DNA of 64,000 bases from Byssochlamys sp. IMV 00236 (GCA_001931875.2 MSJH02000824.1:213837-277836); one strand, 5' to 3'. Counted from the first letter of the stretch, positions 46,570 through 57,400 are shown. The notes: generated by a model from the sequence alone, not told the origin. Numbers and translations are program-made.

Positions 46570-47130
46570 CATACCTCTTGCGCATTGCTCATCTCTTCTG
46601 AAATACAATAAATTATAGTAGGGAAGATACATAGCGGAACAGATATATGGTAATAATTGATCTTAGCGAACCCTGTAAGCCTATGCTTTAGAAATATAGA
46701 TATACTACGCTCAATTTGAGGCCTGGGGATTTTATAAAGATTAAGACCGCTATAGCTGCCAGTAATATCTCTGAAACCTAGCCACATTCGCAACTCTACT
46801 CCGCTCATTAGAAAGGATTATAATCCCATTAACTTTGCTACTTGCACCTACAATAAAAGTTGGGGAATTATCTTATTATCGTCTTTATTTCCGTTTAATT
46901 TTACAAGTATCCAATGCATCAATCATAATCAACATAGCTATTATCTGATTTATGTCCAGGATTCGGAGTAGTCGGAGTAGAAGTTTATTAAACTATTCTC
47001 CTAGCGACTTCTCTAAAATATAATGATCATCTTTGATCTCTTTCTAGATACTAGCCGTTAACCGAGGAAGCTTAGTTACCAATTGCCGCATAATTCGAAA
47101 CGGAGATAGATCTATTATCGAATATAATTA
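46570..47130 (-). pseudogene. relic of a NACHT/NLR-type ATPase gene, RIP-like decay
   Basis: Read in coding direction from about 47100, broken frames give successive NACHT-family stretches: MRQLVTKLPRLTASI, a stop, KEIKDDHYILEKSLGE, a stop, FNKLLLRLLRIL. The Walker B-like MLIMIDALDTC follows at 46935-46903. After frameshifts come WLGFRDI and LYKIPRPQIERSISIFLKHRL (46808 to about 46660), which matches the block following SRPE in fungal NACHT proteins. The two stops are TAG exactly where the family has Gln (CAG), the CpA-to-TpA change expected of repeat-induced point mutation. The P-loop half is not legible, and the rest of the gene is missing. The region is AT-rich compared with its neighbours. 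Confidence 0.75.
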
Positions 47131-47339
47131 AACCACAATAATAAATCTTGTATAGGCAAAAGTAACAGGAGAAGGGATCCCTTATAAGCAAAAAGTACTA
47201 CCTATACTGAAGCAACGGAAGCGAGGGCCAACTATACTGTGATCTGATGGAACCTACGGCCGAGAAAGGAAAAGAGGACACAAGGAACACGAAATGACTG
47301 TATTGGAAGAGCTAACCCTGAGTAATCTGAAAGATATTA

Positions 47340-49694
47340 TCACTCAATGCACCACAATTGCTGGTCATATTTTTTCTCGACATAAGCGGCCCAGAGAACA
47401 CCGGTCTCCATATTCCGGTGCGTCATGCCTGGACCAAGCCCTTCGAAGTCGCCAATGCGCGTTGATGCATTCCGGCAAACTAGATGACCTAAATTTCTCC
47501 CATATATGGTACCTTCACTCTCTTCAACAATGGCAACAAGAATTCCCATGTCCTCCGTGATGTCATCCTTGAGCATAAACGAGAGAATGGCTACTTTAGT
47601 TGTCCCAAATGCTCGCTTTGGATTTATGCCATTTTTCACTCCCTGCCCTCCTACACCATCATCTAAAACAACCACTTCGGAATACTGCGAAACCTTATGC
47701 TGGCAGGTAACAGATTGACATCTTCCCATTTCTCCGAGTAGGAAAAATGTGCCTACAAGCGTCGTGTCGGAAACATCAAACACAAGCCCGCGAATGTGGA
47801 ACCGTAGTCCACGAGGGGATGGTTTTGCCTGGTGTAGATCTTGAAAATTAGCGGGAAACCGATAATACTCGCCTGTGTTCTGCAAAATATTGGATGGCGA
47901 GAGGAGCAGCGTGCGTGGTGCCCATCTTAGACCTGGCTTGTCGATTGTATCTCCCATGTACCACAGGATATTGAGGGGAATTAAATCCATCATAGCCCAA
48001 AACAGCTCCATTCGGGACAGGACATCGTTCTCCCTCAATATCGGTTCCATATCAAGGTTAAGCAGTGCGGCTAAGCACAGAGTTTCATCGGAAGCCTGGC
48101 TCGTCCTCCGGAATGCCACAGCTGCCATCACGGCCGCAACCACTTCCTCTCTATCAGAGGAAATCATTCGGAATCCTCGAAGGCTGTCATATTTTGCGGC
48201 GAGAGAGGGCCAGATAGTAGCACTTGTGGTGATATCTAAAGACGCTTTACAGCGTCGGAAAGTCAAGTCCAGATCACAAACATCATCCTTGAATAGAAAG
48301 AATATTGCCTTGGCCAGGGCGCCCTCCTGGTAAGTCCATAGGCGTCGGTTCCATGCGGCATTAAAGATTCTCATGAGTAATTCGGTGTTACTCATTTGAA
48401 AGCAGTTCGTGGACATTAGCCAAGAGTCCAAGACCAGGACTGCGGTGGAGTTTTCGTACACCTGTCGCATCATTTTTAAAGCGGTATCTTGTGTCTCCTT
48501 TTGGTCGGCTGCATCAGGGGGAACACATAATGTATCAAGCCAAAACAAGACAGTATCTGCAGCTTTCCCGGGCAGATTACGTATAAGGCTACTCAGATGA
48601 AGTAGTTGGCATCTTGGAAGTGCGTTTCTCTCAACGTTTCCGAGCCCATCTGACCACACATGGGATATGGCAATGTAAGACACATCGTTTTCAAAATCAA
48701 CAAAATCAACGTAGGCGCTGTCATCTCCAGAGTCAATGGACACGATGAGAGGGATCTTGCCGCGATTGAGGGATGTAGTAGGGTCTGCAATAATATCATC
48801 GCACCCAGGACATCCATCCACATGCTTTGTTTTGTATCTATCATCTGAGAGCTGCCGGGTTGAACAACTGAGCTCATTACATAGCCTCTGACTGGGCGGT
48901 TTGCAGCCTTCTTTGTTGATGATATTAAGCATACGATGCTCTTCTTCAACGGGAGATGGTGTTAGATTCGCCATGAAAATAAGGGCAGAGACAGAAAAAA
49001 GCTTCATCATAGGCATAATATCAGAAGGACACCAGCCGCGTTGCCGTAAAGCCATCCACATGTAAGGCCTGCTGGTGTCCGGATGAAAATTTAGCGATTG
49101 GTTCATTATTTCATTAGGTCCCGAAGGAGACCAATGAGTAGTTATATTGCCAAAATCATGGAGTACCATGTTTGCCAGTACATGGTCTGGGTGTCGAGGA
49201 TCAGAAGGGCCTTCAGCCATAATAAATGCATACAAGCTCTCAACAGACTGCAGGGACTCGGGATCATTCCTTCTGTATCCCCACTCGCCTTGCAAATTAG
49301 AATGTATATTATAGCATAGTCGGAGTGCAAAGACTCCATGATCATCGTTGTCTGATGTCCGTTCGACGGCTTGTAAAGCAATTGCCGGCAGCAGTTGTGT
49401 AGTAAGGATTGGGAGACCGGACTGGTCGCGTTTATGGGACAGAAATACGGTCTTGACATCAATCGGGCATAGCCTCACATGGATGAGGCCGAAATATAGC
49501 CACCGCTGAAGAAACGCTAGGAAGTCGTCGGGGGGGTCATCGAAAATCGCCTGCCATTCAGCCACAGTGAAGGGACCCCAACCCTGACGGTTGGGGTAAG
49601 TGAGAAAGTCGCCGCCATCATAATTGGTCATGCTGAGGATGGGAACTTCGAACCGAAATCCAGCCGGGTTGCTGGGTAAGATAAGATGGTCCAT
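47340..49694 (-). CDS. HET (heterokaryon incompatibility) domain protein
   Basis: Single exon, 784 aa, intact. The HET domain spans about residues 337-460 and has all three hallmark blocks: YIAISHVWSDG, FWLDTLCVPP with the following TALKMMRQVYENSTAVLVLD, and NAAWNRRLWTYQEGAL. A Cys cluster (CSCST, GCPGCDD) lies just before it. The ~330 residues before the domain and ~320 after it were not recognised; the C-terminal half resembles the uncharacterised tails of large HET proteins. In the family, HET domains trigger cell death on fusion with a non-self partner. The divergent neighbour is a membrane protein, and a decayed NACHT gene lies downstream. A TATA-like stretch sits about 60 bp before the ATG on the minus strand (49753-49758). 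Confidence 0.92.
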   Translation of the reverse strand: MDHLILPSNPAGFRFEVPILSMTNYDGGDFLTYPNRQGWGPFTVAEWQAIFDDPPDDFLAFLQRWLYFGLIHVRLCPIDVKTVFLSHKRDQSGLPILTTQLLPAIALQAVERTSDNDDHGVFALRLCYNIHSNLQGEWGYRRNDPESLQSVESLYAFIMAEGPSDPRHPDHVLANMVLHDFGNITTHWSPSGPNEIMNQSLNFHPDTSRPYMWMALRQRGWCPSDIMPMMKLFSVSALIFMANLTPSPVEEEHRMLNIINKEGCKPPSQRLCNELSCSTRQLSDDRYKTKHVDGCPGCDDIIADPTTSLNRGKIPLIVSIDSGDDSAYVDFVDFENDVSYIAISHVWSDGLGNVERNALPRCQLLHLSSLIRNLPGKAADTVLFWLDTLCVPPDAADQKETQDTALKMMRQVYENSTAVLVLDSWLMSTNCFQMSNTELLMRIFNAAWNRRLWTYQEGALAKAIFFLFKDDVCDLDLTFRRCKASLDITTSATIWPSLAAKYDSLRGFRMISSDREEVVAAVMAAVAFRRTSQASDETLCLAALLNLDMEPILRENDVLSRMELFWAMMDLIPLNILWYMGDTIDKPGLRWAPRTLLLSPSNILQNTGEYYRFPANFQDLHQAKPSPRGLRFHIRGLVFDVSDTTLVGTFFLLGEMGRCQSVTCQHKVSQYSEVVVLDDGVGGQGVKNGINPKRAFGTTKVAILSFMLKDDITEDMGILVAIVEESEGTIYGRNLGHLVCRNASTRIGDFEGLGPGMTHRNMETGVLWAAYVEKKYDQQLWCIE

Positions 49695-50234
49695 AGTAGC
49701 GAGTACTTATCAACCGATGACTCTGAAAAAAGGGGACGCGTTCCATTGATACTTATAGTAAGAGCTAGAAGATTTTGAGGCTGAGAAGGGGAGGTTGCAC
49801 TTTGGGGGGAGTCAGCAGTATGTACTCCGTAAGTAGCAGCTGGACGAGGGCTTGACATTCATGTGACTCGCAGTCTCTATACATGTTGCTGACGTGTCGA
49901 TCATCGTAGCCTACTTAAGGCTGACAACTAAATAGCAACAAGGCTGGATAAATAGAATCAGACCAATCTGACCGCGACCAATCATTGAGGTGTCTCACCA
50001 TTATGTTTCCGTTGGGCACCTTTCAGGAAATCATAGGTGTTCTGATTGCAGTGCTCTTCAACAATAAGCATCGATAGATATAAAATCAGTGCCGATCCTC
50101 TTATATGCGTAGCCTTCCTCATCCCCTCCGCCTTTTGGAGGCACATCGCAAAAGAAGAAAAGAGAAAAGGAAGAAGAAAAAAGCAGCATTGATTACGGTA
50201 TCATAGGACACCATCTCAACGCACCCGCTCGCAA
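49695..50234. promoter_or_regulatory. shared divergent promoter of HET gene and membrane protein
   Basis: 540 bp. A TATAAAA element at 50079-50085 lies about 150 bp before the + strand ATG, and a purine-rich leader follows at 50150-50190. On the other side a TATAAG-like stretch at 49753-49758 faces the HET gene. The arrangement would permit co-expression. Confidence 0.6.
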
Positions 50235-51272
50235 ATGTTGCTCTCATCACTACGAAACTGGGCACCGTTTCGAATAGATGCATTGGGCCTGGTCACAATG
50301 CTAGGCGCGGACGCGCTTAACCTGACGCTTGGTCGTCTCGTGTACGGCCGTTTTGCTGAGTTTCTACCCTTACTGGGGGCATGTTTGATTGCAAATAACG
50401 ACATCACAAAACCAATCCCTGGGTTTGTCGCATATAATATCACCGACGGCATTATGGCAACAGATGTCACGGGCTGGTTTTCCAGGTGGCTCCTGTGTCA
50501 GGAGTTTAAGTCCTGTTCCATTATACTTTGCATTTCGATCCGAGCGACTGGAAGGCTTACCCTACGCCATGCTGCTAGTTTGATTATTGGGATTACTTGT
50601 ATGACACCAATCATTGTTCTTCCAATCGTCATGGGTGACTGGTGGGGTTTTGTCAACGCATTAAGCATGCTTTTATCCATCCTTGTGAGAAAGGTCATCA
50701 TGGATCAAAATCGTCACGCCATAAGCACGGCGGCAAGACAGGCATTTGACACCTCGAAAGATGTGGTGAAAACGTTCTGGACGCTCCCTACCGGGACTGT
50801 GATCACAATCTATACCCCACGTCGGATTCTTACAGATGTTCTGTTGACGAACCCCCGGCCGCATCGGCTTCGACTCTACAATGCTGCGAGGGCACTTGGC
50901 TGGGTAGCATTCGGGTGCCATATTATTTCTTTGGGCATGACCACACTTTTCAATCAGATCATTAGCGTCGCTCTCCTTCTCCTAGCGACAGTTATGGTGG
51001 TATACCGCTTCGGTGAGCGTGAATATCTAATTGGAAATGATATAGTCATCTGCCGCTGTGATGCAAAAGGGGAACGCTTTCGTGCAGCAACATATGCCCG
51101 ACTGGATCTGTCTGGAAAAGAAGAGGAGTCAATGGTATTATGGAATCTATTTCCTCACAAAACCAACACGGAATGGTGGAGCAAATATCGCGACTGTGTT
51201 CGTCAGGGCAATAGTGGCTTTACGTCCTGGGATGAGAAACTCGCAGGCTACTATGATGAGAAGGTGGTTTGA
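50235..51272 (+). CDS. predicted multi-pass membrane protein divergent from HET gene
   Basis: Single exon, 345 aa. No named family was recognised. Hydrophobic segments lie at about 112-133 (AASLIIGITCMTPIIVLPIV), 137-152, 219-236 and 241-257, with weaker ones at 14-30 and 43-53. The motif-like stretches GRLTLRHAASLIIG, MGDWWGFVNALSM and WLLCQEFKSCSIILC look conserved rather than random, and the C-terminal 90 residues are soluble (LDLSGKEEESM, HKTNTEWWSKYRD). The soluble loop 155-215 has LPTGTVITIYTPRRI. The gene is intact, shares a 540-bp promoter with the HET gene, and may be functionally tied to it; that tie is inference from position only. Confidence 0.8.
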   Translation: MLLSSLRNWAPFRIDALGLVTMLGADALNLTLGRLVYGRFAEFLPLLGACLIANNDITKPIPGFVAYNITDGIMATDVTGWFSRWLLCQEFKSCSIILCISIRATGRLTLRHAASLIIGITCMTPIIVLPIVMGDWWGFVNALSMLLSILVRKVIMDQNRHAISTAARQAFDTSKDVVKTFWTLPTGTVITIYTPRRILTDVLLTNPRPHRLRLYNAARALGWVAFGCHIISLGMTTLFNQIISVALLLLATVMVVYRFGEREYLIGNDIVICRCDAKGERFRAATYARLDLSGKEEESMVLWNLFPHKTNTEWWSKYRDCVRQGNSGFTSWDEKLAGYYDEKVV

Positions 51273-51599
51273 GCCATCGAACAAATAAGATTATCAATAA
51301 ACCTTGGCACTGCCCAGTCTGCTGGGTTTTGATATCTGCAGTATATAAGGATTAGCCGGCGGGGTGACCTCAGGATACCTCAGATACCAGGGGGCCATGT
51401 GACATTTCGCGAGATTCCGTGGGCGTTGATACCTAGGTACCTATAGATAGGCATATAATCGGCAGGCTCCATGAGTGGAAGTAAAAAGAAAGAGATCTAA
51501 GACTATCTATAAATAAGCTGCAGGGGCGTGGGATAAGGGCTACATTTCCCATTTCATTACATTGTGGCATCGACCACTGCTATTCAGTTTCCACATTTC
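51273..51599. other. region before the TPR relic
   Basis: About 330 bp with a TATATAAG element at 51342-51349. No open frame of note; this could be the old promoter of the TPR relic that follows. Confidence 0.35.
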
Positions 51600-51820
51600 A
51601 GGAGGCTGTGCTGGACCATTCCACCCGCGGTCTTTGCCGGCGGGGGACGTTTGGACAATTGAACTGCTCTTCGTCCAAGGGAAGGAAAAGTGGTGTCGTA
51701 GGGCCAGACCACCCAGACGCCATGGCCAGCATAAACAATCTTGCTCACACCTGCAAATGCTATAAAGAACATGATGCCATCGGTTTAGTCAACCTCGATA
51801 AGGGAACATTCTCATGTTGA
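51600..51820 (+). pseudogene. fragment of a TPR (kinesin-light-chain-like) repeat gene
   Basis: One frame gives TIELLFVQGKEKWC, which fits the first helix of an A-E-x-L-F-x-Q-V TPR unit. A shift to another frame then gives VVGPDHPDAMASINNLAHTC and KCYKEHDAIGLV, which matches the very characteristic LGPDHPDTL-x-S-M-NNLA repeat of fungal NLR-type proteins and TPR arrays. Flanking repeats and any ATPase domain are absent, so this is a short remnant with at least one frameshift. Confidence 0.65.
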
Positions 51821-52302
51821 CGGACGGGGTAGTTATGCGTCAAGCACGGTCGGCACATGTATTTATCTGCAGAATCAATTATTGCTTTTTAAAATAAGCA
51901 AAATACTTGAATTTAGAGGACTGCACGCCTATGTGAGGTTTCAGAAACTCCTCTAGTCGCGCATTAAGGGACGCGTTGCAAGAGCTTATTTACATGTAAA
52001 TCCATATAAATTGACCACAGTCGAAAAGTAACCTAACGGAGGCTTTCTAACTTATCTTATCCCCCACTTCCTCGGGGTTGAGTCCGAATTACTAGCAGTA
52101 AACAGCGAGGACTAGTTATCCAGCATTCGCATCAATAGCAGCCGCACACCATCGATAAGTTTAGGGTTGTTTACGTCTTGTTTCAGAACAGAATAGTTTC
52201 CACATGGTAATTCTAATGACTATTTACATCTCGTATATCTCTATGCATGTCTATATGGTAATTACACAACAACGGACGCAGAATGCTGCTTGGGCGTCGC
52301 TG
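51821..52302. other. AT-rich intergenic region
   Basis: About 480 bp with no recognisable coding sequence. It may include the 3' UTR of the carrier gene at its right end. Confidence 0.5.
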
Positions 52303-53690
52303 TCAGTTTAGAAGGATATCATATCCATCCTTCTGTATATGAACTACATCCGCTGAAGATGCATACTTCCGTCGCACCAGCTCAAAAATCACCAGGCCTG
52401 CGCTAGTACTGGGCACCTGACGGATGGAACTGCCCACGAACCCACGGAACAGCCATCGCCGCCAGCCTCCTGCGCGGGCGGCTCTCTTCTGGCACCGGGC
52501 AAACGTCTCCTGATATGCGTGGAAATAATGCCGCATCATCTGCTGTCTTGAATGATCAAGTCTAGCCTGCTGGTCGAGATACTCCAGCCGTCCAAAATGT
52601 AGATTCTGAATCACGCTCAGCGGATGCTGAACCCCCTGCTGCGCGACCGATGCCATGAGCCCAGCAAGCATCAAAAAGCAGGGCTCGATGGCGTAATGTG
52701 GTTTGATGACGGGCACTCCTCGATCACTCGTAGCCGGCGACGACATGGTCNNNNNNNNNNNNNNNNNNNNATAGAAGCGTGTGATGAAAGAATAGTACGC
52801 CTGTGCCTTGACGTATTCAAAAGTGGAAAAGAAGACAGCGTATCCAAAGGAGTCCCGGAGGAAAGTCAGTGTCCACCCAGCAAAGACACCACGGAGACCA
52901 ATCTCCTGAAGCTTGTGTTTCCCGTAGTGCCACATGCTCTTATACTGGCCCTCTATCATATCACTCGTCCGAAGACGAACCTGAAGGGCATCCAACGGGG
53001 CAGCCACAACAGACTGTATGGTTCCGGCCGCGAAACCTGCAGTGAACGTTTCCAACGGATGAGCAGGTGGGTATGATCTTTTGGTTCCCTCCGCAGTGGG
53101 CCGATGGAGCGCAGCGAGGACTTGCAGGTAAGACGTATAAAGGACAGCACCGACTCTAGACAACGTGTCAGATCAGTCTTCAGCGGTAGCTTATACGGAG
53201 ATCCAGATTCTCACCCTGCATTTGCCAGGAGTGGAGGCAAAACCTGATCAGGTATGAAACGCCATCCGTATGTACGAACAGCATGGGCAAGTAAACCAGG
53301 TGTGGTCGTATGCCAGGACCATCCTCCTTCAGCGACTCGCGGGTTTATTGCTCTTGCAAAAGCCTAGAATTCATGAATGACTGTTTAGCTATAGATCACA
53401 TAGGTCGAGTAGGGCTGACAGTGGCTGTACCATGTAACTGACCGGGTGATATGTTAACGCACGTTTCAAAGGATAGGAAACAGGGACATGTCTTACTCAA
53501 CCCGGGTACGGAAGAAGGCTTTTATGGGAGCTCGAAAGTAGAAGGCGATCATCTGTGCACTGAGAGCGCGCACTCCTGCAGCAGATGCTCCGGTGGCCGC
53601 ATTGTTTCGAGGTTGTCTGCGAGATGTGCCATCGGAATTCGGATCGGTGAGCTCGTCCTCAAAGCTCATCGGATCGGTATAGAAGGACAT
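52303..53690 (-). CDS. mitochondrial carrier family protein (contains assembly gap)
   Basis: Four exons in coding order 53690-53497, 53437-53431 (7 nt), 53363-53215 and 53155-52303; about 400 aa counting 20 unknown bases. The carrier signature is present as APLDALQVRLR after ETFTAGFAAGTIQSVV, followed by GLRGVFAGWTLTFLRDSFGYAVFF. A degenerate later repeat has HPLSVIQNLHFG and GWRRWLFRGFVGSSIRQVP. Including the 7-nt exon gives RVDYMAFARAINP across the junctions. Members of this family move metabolites across the mitochondrial inner membrane; the substrate is not evident. The gap at 52751-52770 falls in a loop between repeats. The frame continues on both sides only if the true gap length keeps phase. 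Confidence 0.85.
52751..52770. other. assembly gap of 20 N
   Basis: Twenty N characters inside the last coding exon of the mitochondrial carrier gene. The real length is unknown, and the missing piece probably encodes a low-complexity loop. Confidence 0.99.
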
Positions 53691-54411
53691 ATTCTAGAAC
53701 GATAGCGTACTTTTGTCGGAAAAGCCTCCATCAGGGATGCAGAAAGCTATATTCGAGAGTCATGCAATATATATCACCTGGTCGACACAGGAACAGAGGC
53801 CGCAAACATACTGAACTAAAAAAGACGAGATAAAACTGACAGAAACAGAGGTAACAAATCTCTCCTGAGATGGACGCAAGACACAAAAGGCTAAGCCAAG
53901 AATGAACGGACCGCGATTCTCCCTACCAACTGCAGCTCTAATAATCAAGCAAGAAGAAGAAGAATGAATGTGTTAGGGAAGAATAATACTAGTTCTAAGT
54001 TAGTTTACTGATACCGAGTAAAGAGCGAAGTGCCCGAAACTCCGGAACTCCGCAAATATAGGACAAACAGTGCAAATTCTGTAAACACTGCAAACACAGC
54101 ACTTAGCGCTAGACCCAAAGTAGACAAAAAGCTGCCGCCCGAACTGTCACGGTCACGCTCGGCAGGGTCGTGCAACAGACGCGCTTCACGTCGCATTTGA
54201 GTTCACTTTACCTCGAAACTGCAGAGCTTGCCCTGCGTGCACGCCACCTTCACAACACCCCTTTGTGAAGACATCACTTCAGAGGCCCGTTTAGTCCCAG
54301 GTTGGAGTTTTTACATACCTTGCGGACAATCGCTTTTGTTCCAGTGGTTGCCTCGTAGGGGACTGGTGGCCGACCTCTTTAGCGCCACAACCCTCTCTTA
54401 TCGACCTCAAG
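53691..54411. other. intergenic region, carrier gene / SPT16
   Basis: 721 bp between divergent genes. A 63-codon minus-strand frame at 54005-54196 with one hydrophobic segment is listed separately. Confidence 0.5.
54005..54196 (-). CDS. possible small single-pass membrane protein (hypothetical)
   Basis: 63 aa, ATG to TAA, 216 bp divergent from SPT16. A charged N-terminus (MRREARLLHDPAERDRD) is followed by one hydrophobic segment at about 24-48 (LSTLGLALSAVFAVFTEFALFVLYL) and a short tail. It could be a real small protein or a chance frame; no family was recognised. Confidence 0.25.
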   Translation of the reverse strand: MRREARLLHDPAERDRDSSGGSFLSTLGLALSAVFAVFTEFALFVLYLRSSGVSGTSLFTRYQ

Positions 54412-57400
54412 ATGGCAGAGGAAATCGTTATCGACAAGAACAACTTTTTCAACCGCTTGTCTAGCTTCTATTCAGCATGGAAGGCAGACAGGCGGTCAGG
54501 AAACACTGTCTTTGGAGGAGTTGGCTCGATCGTCATCGTTATGGGTAAGACGGACGAGGCCAACTCTTTCCAGAAAAGCAATGCGATGCATGTGAGTTAT
54601 TGTCACAGTTCCCTTTCTTAGCGCGATTCTGACGAGGTATGGTGTCCTAGTTCTGGTTGCTTGGATACGAGTTCCCCGCTACCCTTTTCGTATTCACTAT
54701 CGATGCTATGTACGTTGTGACTACGGCGAAGAAAGGTGAGTCGCGATATTCAGCTGTTTAGCACCGGTGGCGAGCGACATCCAACTAATACTGCGAACTT
54801 GTGAATCAATAGCGAAGCATCTGGAACCTCTGAAAGGCGGCAAGATACCGGTAGAAATCCTGGTCACTACGAAAGATGCGGAGCAGAAGACCAAGATCTT
54901 CGAGAAATGCTTGGATATCATCAAAACTGCAGGGGTAAGCATGTTCTGATCCGGACTCTGCCTCCATAGGCCGTATTGCTAACTTCAACAGAAAAAAGTT
55001 GGAACCCTGCCCAAGGATGCGGCTTCAGGACCTTTCGCAGACGAATGGAAACGTCTATTCGGAGATATAGCGAAGGATGTGGAAGAAGTTGACATCGCGC
55101 CCGCTCTGTCCTCCGCGGCTTTCTCTGTCAAGGGTCCGGAAGAACTGGTCTGCATCCGTAACGCAGCCAGGGCATGCAGTGGTCTCATGTCGGAGTACTT
55201 TGTGGATGAAATGTCTCAGTTGCTCGATGAAGAGAGAAAAATGACCCACAAAGCACTTGCATCCAAGATCGATGCTAAGATCGATGATGCTAAGTTTTTC
55301 AACAAATTGGCCAAACTGCCGCCCGAATTCGATCCTCAGCAAATCGATTGGGCCTATGGTCCTGTCGTCCAGAGTGGTGGAAAATATGACCTGAGGCTAA
55401 CGGCTACCTCTGACGACAACAATCTGCGTGCCGGTATCATTATCGCTGGGCTTGGAATTCGCTACAAGACTTACAGCTCCATTATCGCACGGACGTATTT
55501 GGTCGACCCAAGCAAATCGCAGGAATCAAATTACGCATTTTTGCTTAGCATCCATGAGGCTGTGATGAAGGATATCCGTGACGGCGTTATCGCCAAGGAT
55601 TTGTACAACAAGGCCATTGGCATCATCCGCTCTAAGAGACCGGAGCTTGAGAAACACTTTGTTAAGAACATTGGAGCTGGTATCGGCATCGAGCTACGGG
55701 ATTCCAATATGGTTCTCAATGGAAAGAATACTAGGCCTCTGAAAAGCGGCATGACTTTCTACGTCTCCGTTGGGCTGGTTGATGTCCAGGACCCAGAGCC
55801 CAAGGAAAAGAGCAATGCGGTCTATTCTATGGTCATCACCGACACTGTCCGTGTCGGTGACACTGGTGCTCATATATTCACGAAAGATTCGGGCATCGAT
55901 ATGGACTCGGTGTCCTTCTACTTCGGCGACGAAGAGGAGGAGCAGAAGCCAGCGAAGGAAAAGACGGAGTCCAGGTCGAGCGCAATCGCAGCAAAGAATA
56001 TCACCAAGACTAAACTCCGTGCTGAGCGGCCTACTCAGATCAACGAAGGCGCCGAGGCTCGCCGTCGTGAGCACCAAAAGGAACTAGCTGCCAAGAAAAC
56101 AAAGGAGGGTCTTGAACGATTCGCTGGTACTACTGGGGACGAGAATGGTACCGCGCAGAAGAAGTTCAAGAGATTCGAGTCTTATAAGCGAGACAACCAA
56201 CTTCCCGCCAAAGTCAAAGATCTTACTGTGTACGTGGATCATAAAGCATCGACGGTCATTGTTCCCATAATGGGTAGACCTGTTCCCTTCCACATAAACA
56301 CAATCAAGAACGCCAGCAAGAGTGACGAGGGAGAGTACGCTTACCTGCGAATCAACTTCCTTTCCCCTGGCCAGGGAGTCGGCAGGAAGGATGACCAGCC
56401 ATTCGAAGACCTGTCTGCCCACTTCTTGAGAAACCTTACTTTGAGGTCAAAGGACAATGACAGACTGGCGCAAGTTGCTCAGGATATCACGGAGCTACGA
56501 AAGACTGCTCTCCGACGGGAGCAGGAGAAGAAGGAAATGGAGGATGTGGTGGAACAAGACAAGCTGATTGAAATAAGGAGTATGTTGAAAACTAAGTCCA
56601 CCTTCAGTCATCCATTACTAATTTATGAACAGATCGCCGGCCCGTTAAGCTCCCTGATGTCTACCTCCGGCCTCCGCTTGATGGCAAGCGTGTGCCAGGA
56701 GAGGTTGAAATCCATCAGAACGGTCTCCGCTACCAGTCGCCATTCCGGAATGAGCATGTTGATGTCCTTTTCAGCAACGTGAAGCATTTGTTCTTCCAAC
56801 CTTGTGCTCACGAGATGATCGTTATTATTCATGTTCATTTGAAGACGCCGATCATGATCGGTAAGAGAAAGACCAAGGATGTCCAATTCTATCGCGAGGC
56901 TACGGATATGCAATTCGATGAGACCGGCAACCGTAGGCGCAAGCATCGTTACGGCGACGAAGAAGAATTCGAGGCGGAGCAGGAAGAGAGGCGCCGCAGA
57001 GCTGCACTGGACCGGGAATTCAAGGCCTTTGCCGAGAAGATATCCGATGCTGGCAAAGACGAGGGCGTTGACGTCGACATTCCTTTCCGGGAGATTGGTT
57101 TCAACGGAGTGCCGAATCGATCTAATGTGCTCATTCAGCCGACTACGGACGCTTTGGTGCAGCTCACGGAGCCTCCTTTCCTCGTTATTACGCTAAACGA
57201 GATCGAAATCGCCCATTTGGAGCGCGTGCAGGTAAGCTCTCAAAATCGAATAACTTACAGCCCCAAGCTGCTGCTAACTGTTTCACCTAGTTTGGCCTCA
57301 AAAACTTCGACTTGGTCTTCGTCTTCAAGGATTTCCACAGGCCTCCGGTGCATATCAACACCATCCCCGTGGAATCTCTTGAAGGTGTGAAAGACTGGCT

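Noticed and set aside
46345..46632. 95-codon minus-strand frame downstream of the NACHT relic
   Set aside because: No continuation of NACHT-family sequence could be read; it is probably a chance frame in decayed DNA.
48409..48949. Open frames opposite the HET gene
   Set aside because: Shadows of an uninterrupted 784-codon frame that has all HET hallmarks.
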